A stretch of 64,000 nucleotides of DNA, from assembly GCA_944384395.1 (NCBI GenBank), contig CALWTD010000032.1:21928-85927 (forward strand). Reading direction: 5' to 3'. A program made the translations under genes and the position numbers. Below, piece after piece: positions 36,600-46,800 of the stretch. Numbering within the stretch: the stretch's first letter is position 1; every line of letters begins with the position of its first letter. Source of the stretch: an uncultured Clostridia bacterium (GTDB taxonomy: Bacteria; Bacillota; Clostridia; Christensenellales; UBA1242). The notes under the pieces are model-generated. The model did not search any database and was not told where the DNA came from. It saw only the letters and a program-made list of their open reading frames with translations.

Positions 36600-36797
36600 T
36601 TATTTGTTTTCTTCGTTTAGTTTTTTAAGCAAAAAATCTATATCAACGCCGTGAACTTCTGCTGCTTCTTCCAAAGTTTCCATTTGACTCAATGGGCAAC
36701 TAAAACAATGCATACCAAAGCCCATTAAAACATCTGCAAGGTCATCATTTTCTTGTATCACTTCCCCCAGTGTCCACTCTTTTGTTATCTCGCTCAT
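36600..36797 (-). CDS. DUF1858-family small protein
   Basis: The 65-residue protein matches the DUF1858 pattern, a small domain often linked to disulfide or redox proteins: TLGEVIQENDDLADVLMGFGMHCFSCPLSQMETLEEAAEVHGVD. The two cysteines in HCFSC are the family's conserved pair. A strong AAGGAGAAAAAT ribosome site precedes the ATG. It follows the SPFH gene by only 13 nt and is probably translated from the same transcript. A role in electron or sulfur transfer is known for some relatives but cannot be assigned here. Confidence 0.9.
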   Translation of the reverse strand: MSEITKEWTLGEVIQENDDLADVLMGFGMHCFSCPLSQMETLEEAAEVHGVDIDFLLKKLNEENK

Positions 36798-36810
36798 ATT
36801 TTTCTCCTTT

Positions 36811-37839
36811 TTAATCTAATTTGTTTTTGCATATTTCGCACGTGGTTGCATCTTCTTTATTTATGTATCCACACAATTTACATTCTTTTCCTTTTTTATC
36901 TTGTTTATACAAGTTATCTAAATTAAGGTCAACAAATTCTTGTTCTTTTTCTTCATCACTTTGCGTTTCTTCAATCTCATTGTTTTGATTAGAATAATCT
37001 ATTGCAATATCGTCTTTTGATGCTTGTTCAATTGTTATATTTCCAAAAGGCACATATTCTTGTTCTGTTGTTGTTTTGTCCTTTTCATTATTATTGTTGG
37101 CGTCTTCTATTTTTTCTTGTTTTTTTGTTTTAAGATTATTTTCATAATCTTTTTGATATTTTTTGGGCAATATGTATTTAACTTCATTAATTTGCAAAAG
37201 CATTATACCTAATTTTGATAACTTTTGAGATAGTTCACCAACTAAATTTTGTTCAATTATTGGATTTGAATAAATAAATTCCGACAATGCAAAATTATAT
37301 TTATTGAGTATTGATACAACAAAATCTGATACAAACGAAACCAAAATTTTTTCTGCTTCGCCTTGTTTTAAATATGAATACTCATATAAAAGTGAATCCA
37401 TAAGTTTTTTAGCATCTATAACTTTAAATTTTAATGTTGCACAAAGTCCAACTTTAAAAATTCCTGTTGCACGCCTTCCAAGTTCGGCTTTTTCTTGTGT
37501 TTTACAATGTAGTTCGTATTCACCTATATTCACAAAATACGCTTCTGCCTTAAATGATTTTTTTATATTATTGTTTTTGTCGGTTTTATGTATTTTTAAT
37601 TTTTTGCAACAGAGTGGAAGTGTTGCTGGGGATAGATAATATTCACCTTCTCCAAAATGGTCAAGTGCCTTGCCGTTATGACCTATAACAAAAACATATC
37701 CGCTTGGAACTTTTACTTTTGAGTTTATTTTTATTTTTGAATGTTTTAGTGCATACGGACAAACAAGCCCACTTAAATTATTTTCTGTGGGTACTATATC
37801 ATTTGAAAACAAATTTTTAAAACTCTTAAAAATTCCCAT
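36811..37839 (-). CDS. SPFH/Band-7-like protein with C-terminal zinc ribbon
   Basis: The 342-residue protein has an SPFH-like domain (about residues 15-225) beginning with KVKVPSGYVFVIGHNGKALDHFGEGEYYL, close to the YdjI/'virion core' branch of the family. A low-complexity acidic linker (about 230-310) follows, and the end is a four-cysteine zinc ribbon, CKLCGYINKEDATTCEICKN. There is no N-terminal membrane segment. Relatives scaffold membrane domains or bind membrane stress proteins, and zinc-ribbon fusions are common in that branch. DUF1858 lies immediately downstream. Its partner is not evident in this window. Confidence 0.8.
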   Translation of the reverse strand: MGIFKSFKNLFSNDIVPTENNLSGLVCPYALKHSKIKINSKVKVPSGYVFVIGHNGKALDHFGEGEYYLSPATLPLCCKKLKIHKTDKNNNIKKSFKAEAYFVNIGEYELHCKTQEKAELGRRATGIFKVGLCATLKFKVIDAKKLMDSLLYEYSYLKQGEAEKILVSFVSDFVVSILNKYNFALSEFIYSNPIIEQNLVGELSQKLSKLGIMLLQINEVKYILPKKYQKDYENNLKTKKQEKIEDANNNNEKDKTTTEQEYVPFGNITIEQASKDDIAIDYSNQNNEIEETQSDEEKEQEFVDLNLDNLYKQDKKGKECKLCGYINKEDATTCEICKNKLD

Positions 37840-37925
37840 GCTCTAAAAAGTATATCATGTTTTACTAAATTATGCAAACATGAATAATATTGTTTTATGT
37901 TTAATAAATTATTTTAGGAGGAAAA

Positions 37926-38624
37926 ATGAAACTATCTGAAATAATTGGAAAACAAGTTTTTGTTATATATGATGCAAAGTTTTTAGGCACTGTGCATGAT
38001 GTTGCATTTGATGACAAATATAAAAAAGTGTTGGGTTTTTATTTTTTTGACCAAGATGAAAATGAATATTACTTAAAAACACAAAATATTTTTGGATTAA
38101 ATGACTACATAACAATAAAAAACTCTTCAAAAATAACAAATAATTTTTTATTGGACAAACCATTATCTCCACTTGGCAAACAAGTTGTTGGAATAAATGG
38201 TGCAAACTATGACTTTTTAAGCGATATTGAAATTGATGAAAATTATAATGTGCAATTTTTTGTAACCAACAAACAAAAATTTTCTATGGACAAAATTATA
38301 CACATTTCACATTCAATATTAGTAGGTGAAAATGTAAAAATGCAAAACTTTAAACCTAAAAAATCAAAACAAGATGAAAAAATTTTAAACAATCTTACTG
38401 TAAGTATAATGAAAATGGAAGAATTAAGTCCCTCTCCTATAACCCTTATGCCACCAAAAATTACAGTAAACAGCGATATATTACTCGGCAAACGTCTCAC
38501 AAAAGACATTGTTGGAAAAAACAACGAACTAATTTTAAAACAAAATCAAATTATCACACCAAAACAAATTATGATAGCAAAACAGCACGAAAAATTAAAC
38601 GAACTTTTTTATAGCGTATATTAA
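37926..38624 (+). CDS. PRC-barrel domain protein
   Basis: The 232-residue protein contains an N-terminal PRC-barrel-like fold: LSEIIGKQVFVIYDAKFLGTVHDVAFDDKYKKVLGFYFFD. A second related segment (about residues 80-135) includes PLGKQVVGINGANYDFLSDIEID, and a lysine-rich linker leads to a C-terminal 'LGKRLTKDIVGKNNELILKQNQIITPKQI' motif resembling a SAF-like or beta-clip end. PRC barrels occur in RNA-processing and spore proteins. No membrane segment is present. An AGGAGGAAAA ribosome site precedes the start, and a shared terminator lies at its 3' end. Confidence 0.75.
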   Translation: MKLSEIIGKQVFVIYDAKFLGTVHDVAFDDKYKKVLGFYFFDQDENEYYLKTQNIFGLNDYITIKNSSKITNNFLLDKPLSPLGKQVVGINGANYDFLSDIEIDENYNVQFFVTNKQKFSMDKIIHISHSILVGENVKMQNFKPKKSKQDEKILNNLTVSIMKMEELSPSPITLMPPKITVNSDILLGKRLTKDIVGKNNELILKQNQIITPKQIMIAKQHEKLNELFYSVY

Positions 38625-38652
38625 AAAACAAGACCGGTTGGTCTTGTTTTTT
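38623..38652. terminator. Bidirectional terminator
   Basis: The hairpin AAAACAAGACC-GGTT-GGTCTTGTTTT has A and T runs on both sides and separates two convergent genes. Confidence 0.85.
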
Positions 38653-40850
38653 TATTCTTTTTTACCTAAATCCATTACCTGTTGAGCTTGATTAGCTTTT
38701 TTCCTTTTTACAAGTCTCATTTTTGCATTTAAGGTTTTTTGAGTTTCTCTTTCCATCTCTTGTATTGCCTTTTGTGCAAGTTTGTCTCCCTCATCTGCAA
38801 CACCTTTAACCATTTGATCCATTACTTCTTTTCTACGTTTTTCAACATAATCTTTTTTGAGACCCATTTGTCTTTCTACATCTCCAAAGGTGGCATTTTT
38901 ATTGTCGCTAATACCTTTGTCTGATTTTTTTAATTGCCTTCCTTCATCTTTCCAATTAGAAAACTCTGAACTTCTTCCTGGATTATATGTTTCATGATAT
39001 TCTTTTAAGAAATCATTTTTATTTGAATAATGTGATCTTTCTTGACTACTCATTGTTTCCCATCTATGGTCAGCATCTATATATGAACCTTTTTTGGTAT
39101 TTTCAAAGAAATCTTGTTGTGACATAGTTCCGCCACGACTTTGATAATCTTGATATGCTTGATTGGTTTTATTTTGGAAATTATTGTTATATTCGTTTTG
39201 AATATCTTTCTCAACCTTGTTTAATGTCTCTTTTTTAATTTGAGAATCTGTTTTCGATGCTTGCTCAACATTTTTTTGATCTCTTTTTGAAAGTGTGCCA
39301 CGATCCTTTCCATCATTTGGCATGTTACCTGAAACTTTTGCTCCAAATAATCCACCAAGTTTGCTTGCTATCGACCCACCTCCTGAACTTGCAAGTGATG
39401 CTCCTCCTGTTGCAATAGCCATTCCAGCACCAACAGCAAAATCAGCAGTTGTTTTTATTCCTTTTGCAATAGGTTGTACAAATGTATCATTAACTTGTTT
39501 GCTTAAATCTCCACCTTCTTTATATAAAGAACCCGAGTGTAACGATTTTGCAACAATTTCATCAACTTTTGAAACAGCCAACAATCCTGCCCCTATTAAA
39601 AGCATTTGAATTACAAGGTCAACAAATCCCCAACCTTCAAAACCCGGTCCAAACATTTGAAATGTTTGAAATATTGGAATTATCATAAACAAAATGTTCA
39701 TTGAAAAGATTGCCGTGTACGCACTTATCGCCTTTTCAACAAAACTTTTGCCCCAAGACGATAACCCTGAGCCTCCATCAAGTGGCATCATTGCCATAAC
39801 AAGTGGTCCAATCATCAAAAGTGCTAGCATACTAAAAATACGAGTAATAAGTCCAAAAGTAAACGTAATCATGGTTTTTGCCAATATCCAAACAAAGAAT
39901 ATTGCAACAATCCAGTTATAACTTTTTAAATCATAGTAATAATTAACAAGACCTATGTCATATCTATTAAAATACTCAATTTGCGTTGTAGGTGTTGACC
40001 ATATAAAGCTAGATGTTGGTGCCTTGCTTGAGTCAAGAGTTTGAGGTGTTTTTAATTTTGCATTCATAGCAAATAACGCATCAATTAAATTTGCCGCTTC
40101 GTCTTGATTGTCCGGAACATTAAAAATTCCAAAATTTGTTGTCAAACCTTCTGCACTTTCTTCATATAACACAACAGATTCATAAAAGTTTTTGTCATTT
40201 CTTACTCTATTTGCACTATATAATGCAACTCTATTAGCAAGTCCTGCTATTGGAGTTGTATTCGCAGGTGCAATCTGACCAAAAAATATATTAAATATGT
40301 ATGTATCGTTTTGACTTTCTATTTTATTATAAATATTTGCATCAACACTAATAAGGCTAGTAGTAGTTGTATTGGTTGCAGAATCTATTGCGAATAAAAC
40401 TGAATTACCTAAAAACAAACCAAAATAACAGGCAATTGGAACAATAACAAACGATATTATCGCTTTTAAAAAATTTCCAATGATTTTACCTTTGCTTGTA
40501 CCTTTGCTTTTTGGCTCACCTGGATTTGCTTTATTAGGAGAATACTCAACTCTAATAATTGCTGCAATGGTTGTTACAAACAATAAAATTGACGCTATTA
40601 TAACAATGCTCCAAAAAGTGACAGCAATTACACTATATTCATTGTTTTCACCACTGAAAAAAGTTTTTTTAATGATTTGCAAAACAAGGTCGCCAGACTT
40701 TTCAATTTTTTCTCCGTTTAAATAATATGTATCAAGACCTGCTAATTTTCTAAACAAAAATTGAAAAATTTCTACCATCATTAAAGCATTTGACACTAAC
40801 CAATAAAATGCATGGGTAAATGTAAGAAAAAGACTTTCAAAAAAATTCAT
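38652..40850 (-). CDS. VirB6/TrbL-like type IV secretion membrane protein
   Basis: The 732-residue polytopic membrane protein has hydrophobic segments near residues 10-35, 75-100, 130-155, 310-335, 340-370 and 415-440. It includes a 'LALLMIGPLVMAMMPLDGG...WGKSFVEKAISAYTAIFSMNILF' stretch typical of the VirB6/TrbL-like inner-membrane channel component of conjugative and mycoplasma-type secretion systems. The last ~270 residues are a highly charged cytoplasmic tail. It lies downstream of the pilin-like gene, with a terminator between. A GGGAGAAAAT ribosome site precedes the ATG. The assignment rests on architecture; sequence identity to named families was not measured. Confidence 0.75.
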   Translation of the reverse strand: MNFFESLFLTFTHAFYWLVSNALMMVEIFQFLFRKLAGLDTYYLNGEKIEKSGDLVLQIIKKTFFSGENNEYSVIAVTFWSIVIIASILLFVTTIAAIIRVEYSPNKANPGEPKSKGTSKGKIIGNFLKAIISFVIVPIACYFGLFLGNSVLFAIDSATNTTTTSLISVDANIYNKIESQNDTYIFNIFFGQIAPANTTPIAGLANRVALYSANRVRNDKNFYESVVLYEESAEGLTTNFGIFNVPDNQDEAANLIDALFAMNAKLKTPQTLDSSKAPTSSFIWSTPTTQIEYFNRYDIGLVNYYYDLKSYNWIVAIFFVWILAKTMITFTFGLITRIFSMLALLMIGPLVMAMMPLDGGSGLSSWGKSFVEKAISAYTAIFSMNILFMIIPIFQTFQMFGPGFEGWGFVDLVIQMLLIGAGLLAVSKVDEIVAKSLHSGSLYKEGGDLSKQVNDTFVQPIAKGIKTTADFAVGAGMAIATGGASLASSGGGSIASKLGGLFGAKVSGNMPNDGKDRGTLSKRDQKNVEQASKTDSQIKKETLNKVEKDIQNEYNNNFQNKTNQAYQDYQSRGGTMSQQDFFENTKKGSYIDADHRWETMSSQERSHYSNKNDFLKEYHETYNPGRSSEFSNWKDEGRQLKKSDKGISDNKNATFGDVERQMGLKKDYVEKRRKEVMDQMVKGVADEGDKLAQKAIQEMERETQKTLNAKMRLVKRKKANQAQQVMDLGKKE

Positions 40851-41000
40851 TATTTTCTCCCGACATTGTTATATTTTCGTTGTTAGTATAACAAATAATT
40901 CATAAAATGTACATAGTTTTTTAAATTTTTGTAAAATAAATATTATTTATTAACAAAAACTGAAACTAAAAATTTAATTAAAACATAAAATAAAAATAAA

Positions 41001-41030
41001 AAAAACTCGAAAATTTTCGAGTTTTTTTTA
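41001..41030 (-). terminator. Terminator after the pilin-like gene
   Basis: The hairpin AAAAACTCGAAAATTTTCGAGTTTTT lies 13 nt downstream of the pilin stop. Partial read-through into the VirB6-like gene is possible. Confidence 0.75.
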
Positions 41031-41042
41031 TTCATATTTTTA

Positions 41043-41408
41043 TTAAGCACCAGTTCCTGTTTCTGGTTCAACGGGATCAACAAATGCTGGCAAAATTTGG
41101 TCAATAAATAATTTAAAGAACAATATAAGCGCTATAATTATTGCAAGACCAACCACAACATTTATAAGTCTCTTTTTTGCTTCTTCTCTTTTTTCAGTAG
41201 AATCAGCTCTTGCCATGTTGACACCAATAACAACTGCGTATATCATACCAAAAGCACCAACAACAATTAAAAGTGGGTATAAAAGTGTGTCGACCGCCTT
41301 AACTATGTCTTTAACCCAACCCCAATCTTCTGGTAAACTATCAACACCAGAAAGTGTGTTGCCCATGCCAAGTAGATATGTAGTCATTTTTGTCAAAAAT
41401 AAATTCAT
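41043..41408 (-). CDS. VirB2-like pilin/small T4SS membrane protein
   Basis: The 121-residue protein has two hydrophobic segments (about residues 42-66 and 85-110) joined by a short basic loop, 'ARADSTEKREEAKKRLIN'. That loop, with its alternating acids and bases, is typical of TrbC/VirB2-type pilins in Gram-positive conjugation systems (Mbov_0395-like). The N-terminal part has a weak signal-like stretch. A strong GGGAGGAAGAT ribosome site precedes the ATG. It is the first gene of the leftward T4SS arm, and the VirD4 gene runs away in the opposite direction from the shared 290-bp gap. Confidence 0.78.
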   Translation of the reverse strand: MNLFLTKMTTYLLGMGNTLSGVDSLPEDWGWVKDIVKAVDTLLYPLLIVVGAFGMIYAVVIGVNMARADSTEKREEAKKRLINVVVGLAIIIALILFFKLFIDQILPAFVDPVEPETGTGA

Positions 41409-41629
41409 AATCTTCCTCCCAAAATTAAATTATTTATTTGCAAAAAATATAAATATTATGCATCTTGCAAATTAATTTACGAATTTATAGTATCACATAT
41501 TTTTTAAATAGTAAAACATTTTTTATATATTTTTTGTTTTTTTTATTATTTTTTTAAAAAAAAGAATAAATGCAAAAAAAATAAAATTGAATTTATAATT
41601 ATTTATTTTAATCCATGAATATAATTTAA

Positions 41630-41658
41630 TTGACTTATAATTAAAAATAAAGTAAAAT
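41630..41658 (+). promoter_or_regulatory. Promoter of the VirD4-like gene
   Basis: TTGACT (41630-41635), 17 nt and TAAAAT (41653-41658) precede the start at 41699, with a GGGGGAAT ribosome site in between. Confidence 0.6.
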
Positions 41659-41698
41659 TCTTTTTGAAATAATTGCACAAAATATCTTGGGGGAATAA

Positions 41699-43669
41699 AT
41701 GAAAAAATTAAAAAATTCAATAATAGCACTAGTAGTTTTGTATGTTGTTGGTGTTATTGCATCTATGATTATAAACAAAGTTGATTTTGTTTCAGCATTA
41801 TCAGACACAATAACCTTAATAGTTCTTGGTTTAGGAATTTTAGGTATTCTTCTTTATGTTGCCTCAACAAACAAAACTTGGGTTGATGACAAAGACGGTT
41901 TTACAGGAAAAACACAAAGTGGTCAAAATATGAGTCAACACTATGAAGCGAGGTTTGTTACCGAACAAGAACTTTTAACAAATCCTGCTTTTATGCCAAC
42001 AACATGGCGACAACTCCCAAAACTTAAAAAAACCGGCGTAATGATTAGAAGCCTATACAAAAATGGTCAAATGCACATAAATATGTATAACCCTATTCAC
42101 ACACTGATTATAGGTACAACAGGTTCTGGTAAAACTACTTTTGTTTTAGACCCAGCAATAAGAGTTTATGCACATTCGGCAGAAAAACCTTGTATGGTTA
42201 TTACCGACCCAAAAGGCGAACTTTATAACAATCATTCTATTCAACTTAGAGAAGAAGGATATAGATTAATTACGATAGATTTAAGAAATCCATACGCTTC
42301 AACAAGATGGAATCCAATGGAACATTCGTTTAACATGTACACCCGTGCTCATCACCTAGAAGAAGAAGTAAAAGTTTATAAAGGTGCAAGTCCAAAAGAA
42401 GTTGGTGGTTATAAAATTATATCTGACAAATATGGTGAACAATGGTATGGGTTTAATAAAATTGCGTATCCCGACAAAGAAAAACTCATGCAAGACCTAG
42501 AAGCAAAAAAACAATCACTTATAAACGAAGCAGAAAATGAACTTCGTGAAATATGCAGTACAATTGTCACAATTGAAAGTAAAACCGACCAAGGTTGGGA
42601 GCGTGGTGCACAAGACTTTTTGTATGGTCTTATGCTTGCTATGCTTGAAGACAGTTTAAACCCAGAACTTGGAATGACAAGAGAAAAATTCAATTTTTAT
42701 AACCTTGTAAAAATTGCAACATACAGAGACACAGATGGCGATAACATGATGAAAACGCTTCAACAGTACACAACAGGAAGAGGCGACTTTTCAAAAGTTC
42801 CTGCCCTAACCAGCACCGTTGTCAACAATGCACCAAACACAACACGAAGTTATTTGGGTGTATTGCAACCAAAAATAGCAATATTTCAAGATATGGGTAT
42901 TTGCTACTGTACTAGTGGAACAGATGTAAACTTTGAAGACTTTGTAGACCAACCAACAGTGCTATTTATTAAAGTTCCCGACGAAAAAGAAAGCAGACAC
43001 AGCATTGCAACAATGTGTATATCTCAAATGTATAAAACTTTGATTGATGTTGCTTCTCAAAGACCAAATTTGCAACTTCCAAGACCTGTTTACTTCCTTC
43101 TTGATGAATTTGCAAACTTACCAAAAATTGAAAAGATGGACACAATTATCACGGTTGCCCGTTCAAGAAGAATTTTCTTTGAACTTGCAATTCAATCTTA
43201 TAGCCAACTTGACAACAAATATACAAAAGAAGTTGCTGATACAATTAAAGGTAACTGTAATATTCAAATATTTATTGGAACGGAAGACCAAAAAACAAGA
43301 GAAGAATTTTCTAAAATGTGTGGTGAAGTTACTTTAAAAACAAAAAATGTTTCACAAAATCAATCAGAGAGAAATGATAAAGAAAGCACAAAAACAATTG
43401 GAAGTCAAATTGTTACAAGACCACTCATAGAACCATATGAACTAGGACAACTTCCATATGATGTAAATATTGTAAAAATTTATGGTCAACCACCAATAAA
43501 AACAAAAATGACACAATACTTTAAAAATCCTGTGCTTGACCAAAGAAAAGCAGCCGAAGAATATGTGCCAAGCAAACACCTTGATGAAAGAAAAATATTT
43601 TATGATATTAAATTAAGAAATTCAAAAGTATTTAAACGAAGTAGTATTTTAGACGATTTTGATTTTTAA
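41699..43669 (+). CDS. virD4: VirD4/TraG-family coupling ATPase
   Basis: The 656-residue protein has two N-terminal membrane segments (about residues 5-25 and 36-55) and a TraG/VirD4 motor domain. Walker A is GTTGSGKT (139-146); TDPKGELY follows; and the Walker B region is VYFLLDEFANLPK (about residues 462-475). The helical all-alpha insert lies between them. Coupling proteins feed substrates into type IV secretion channels. No relaxase or VirB4 ATPase gene is in this window, so the substrate may be protein rather than DNA. It is divergent from the pilin gene and followed by a terminator. Confidence 0.92.
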   Translation: MKKLKNSIIALVVLYVVGVIASMIINKVDFVSALSDTITLIVLGLGILGILLYVASTNKTWVDDKDGFTGKTQSGQNMSQHYEARFVTEQELLTNPAFMPTTWRQLPKLKKTGVMIRSLYKNGQMHINMYNPIHTLIIGTTGSGKTTFVLDPAIRVYAHSAEKPCMVITDPKGELYNNHSIQLREEGYRLITIDLRNPYASTRWNPMEHSFNMYTRAHHLEEEVKVYKGASPKEVGGYKIISDKYGEQWYGFNKIAYPDKEKLMQDLEAKKQSLINEAENELREICSTIVTIESKTDQGWERGAQDFLYGLMLAMLEDSLNPELGMTREKFNFYNLVKIATYRDTDGDNMMKTLQQYTTGRGDFSKVPALTSTVVNNAPNTTRSYLGVLQPKIAIFQDMGICYCTSGTDVNFEDFVDQPTVLFIKVPDEKESRHSIATMCISQMYKTLIDVASQRPNLQLPRPVYFLLDEFANLPKIEKMDTIITVARSRRIFFELAIQSYSQLDNKYTKEVADTIKGNCNIQIFIGTEDQKTREEFSKMCGEVTLKTKNVSQNQSERNDKESTKTIGSQIVTRPLIEPYELGQLPYDVNIVKIYGQPPIKTKMTQYFKNPVLDQRKAAEEYVPSKHLDERKIFYDIKLRNSKVFKRSSILDDFDF

Positions 43670-43685
43670 TTTTAATAAAAATATT

Positions 43686-43712
43686 AAATCCCTTTTTAAA
43701 AGGGATTTTTTA
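43686..43712 (+). terminator. Terminator after the VirD4-like gene
   Basis: The hairpin AAATCCCTTTTTAAAAGGGATTT is followed by a T-run, 16 nt after the stop. Confidence 0.8.
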
Positions 43713-43772
43713 ATTTTTTTTTATTATTTAAATAATAATAAAATAATTATTAAATAAATATACACAATATAT

Positions 43773-43800
43773 TTGTCAAAAAGACTAAAAATATGATAAT
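43773..43800 (+). promoter_or_regulatory. Promoter of the 2,522-residue surface protein
   Basis: TTGTCA (43773-43778), 16 nt and GATAAT (43795-43800) lie just upstream. The ATG at 43793 would fall inside this promoter, which supports the start at 43829. Confidence 0.5.
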
Positions 43801-43828
43801 ATTTTTAATGAATTGTAGAGGTGTTTTT

Positions 43829-46800
43829 ATGAAAAAAAAATATTTAATAAATTTATTATTTAGTTTTTTTGTTTTTTCATTATCTTTTTGTGGTATTTAT
43901 TTTTTTAATAATTCACAAAATAAAATCATTTATGGTGCTGGTGAAATTCCAGAATATTTTTCGGTTATTCAATATCAAAATGACGGAACAACTCCTATTA
44001 GCAAAATAGATAATAATGGAGTTGCTTATGTTTTACCAACTCATAGTGTAGAGGCAAAATTACAAATTGATTCCGGCTCATCACCAAACCCAATTAAGCA
44101 TATATCCCCTTATTTTACACTTAATGGACAATCATATGATAATAGTGAATTAAGTCAAGTGTACGGAATAAATATTTCTTATTCAACAGTTTCCTTCACA
44201 CTAAACGCATCATTTACAGGAACACAAAGTCCTTGTGGTAAATATGATTTAACAATAAATTACATAATAAATGAAAATGGTGTTGACCAAACAAAAACTT
44301 TTACATTTACATTTTATGTAGTTTTAGACACAAATTATTATAATGGTCAAACAGTGAACACTTCTATTGCAAACGCAAATAAAGTAAATTCTTCTCTTTA
44401 TGATAGAGCATATCAATACCAATATCAATATCAAAACGATGATAGTATAACAACAAATCAAGTACCTTATTTAACATTCAACAAAACTAATATAAATTTA
44501 CAGATTACAAAAACTTTTCAAAAAACAACTCAAACTCAAAATATTACATATAATGGAATTGAACTTGTTAGCGATAACAACATCGTTACAGTTGTTGAAA
44601 GCGATAACAATGTTGTTACTATATACTTTAATGATTTGGGATTTTATTCAATTAAATACAATTTTATTTATGTTTATAATCAAAATGTTGATGCCATAAC
44701 ACCAAAACCCTCATCAATATCTCAAGCCAAACTTTTGGATTGTATAGATATTTTTGGATACCAAGCATATTATTCAGATGTGAATAGTGGTACAACCCAA
44801 GAATTTAAAAGTTATGAAAATGGACAAATCGGCGATGAATATAGTGATATAACCTATCTGTCAGGTAATAATTATAACCAAACATTAAATCGTACCGAAA
44901 CAAAAGTCCTACAAAGTTTATTAAATCAAATAAATAGTGGAACAATTTTAATACCATCAACAAATCAAGCTCCTGTTCAATTTAAATATAATGTTGAAAT
45001 CTTTAATGAAGACAACAGCACAATTTCTGATACACAAAGTGGTTATTATATGCTCACAAAAAATGCCGAAGGCTACGTTACAGGAACAAAACAAAATTAC
45101 GATAATAGTCCACTCACCCAAAGCGGTGTATATTTATTAAAATTAGTTTATAAAAATAACTCAAACATTCCAGGTTTTTCAGATGATGGTTTTCAAACAT
45201 CAAATATCAATGAAACAGAAACAGAATTTTTAAGATGTCAATGGTTTATTTTTGAAATAAGCAAAGAAACTGAACAATTATCCATTGTATCAAAAGATGA
45301 AACATCATCACAAATTCTTGATGGTGCATATACAAATAAAGATGTTGAAATTTCAAAATTTAACACAAATTCACTTAAATCGTCAATATTTAATGCTAAA
45401 ACAAAACTAATTGTGTATAAACAAACAAACTACACAGGAATGTACTCTGAAGTTGCAACAATATTAAATCAAGAAACATACACAGCAACTGACAACGGAA
45501 ACTATATAGCAACATTATATTTTGGAAAAAATTACAGCAGAAGTTATTCATCAACATTTACAATAGATAAACAATCAATAGAAAATATTCAGATTTTTGC
45601 TGTCAATGCACAATCAAACTCTACTTATTATACAAGAAACAAGCAAATTGAATTTTTAACCAACCAACCCGTTATAATTTCTTGGAATGAAAAAAATAGT
45701 GGGAGCGAAACATTTGCAGAGTATAAATATATTCCAATAGTTGCAAATCACACAAATTCCTTTTCGTCTGCCACACTTAAAGAATATTATAGTTATGGTT
45801 GTGTACCTACCGACTACTATTTTGATTATGACAATTCATCGCTAGCAACTGTTAATTATTTAAATGCACAAAGTTATAACTATATTCCATCATCAAATAT
45901 ATTATCACAAAGTGGAATGTATATATTTAGAATATACGACAGTGCTGGAAATGAAAAATACTTTGCATTTATAATTGACACAACAAATGCGCAAATTTTA
46001 CAACAAATAAATGAAGAATTTGTTGAAGTTAGTGAATTAAACATCATTTCACAAGATGCAACAATTGTTTGGGGTGAATATAAAGTAATAAAATTTAACA
46101 ATCTCACATATGACAGTTCTAGTGCTCAATTTAATTGCGGTGATGAATGGTTAAATTTAATATTAAACACACAAGACATATATAACAACTATTTTACAAA
46201 TATGTCAATAAATACAAAAAATACATATTTTACAAAAATACAAATATCTCAAAACGTATTAAAATCTTCAAACGGTATTAACCAAATTATTAATGGCAAA
46301 GAAGATACAATAGAATTTTTAACACAATCAAATGGTCAAACTCTTGCAGTTGAAAAAGATTATAATTATTACATAATAGACCAGGCAAATACAAAGGTAA
46401 ACTACCAAAATCCAACAATAGAAGATTACACTAAAAACTATTCTGGAACGCACGATGTAAGAATATCATCAGATGCTTCAAGGACATTGCTTTTATATGA
46501 AAACACAAAACGCCTTGAACTGGACGCTTACTCCCCTGACCCACACGATAGCACAAAAGAACAATACTTTATTCCAACAACAATAAAAACACTTGCAAAT
46601 AGCAATGAAATATTAACATTACAATTTAATCCAACACCAGATGATGGAGTTGTTGAAGTTGAAAGTATAACCTATACTTTTAGTCCATTTATTGCACAAG
46701 AAAAAGTAAATCCTTCAACTGGTATTGTTTCTGCGTATTCATATATTTTTGGAGAAACATCAAATCCAATCACTATATATTCAAGAACAAATACAGCAGA

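Noticed and set aside
38652-43669. Integrative conjugative element
   Set aside because: No relaxase, integrase, VirB4 or flanking attachment repeats are seen; neighbours are chromosomal genes.
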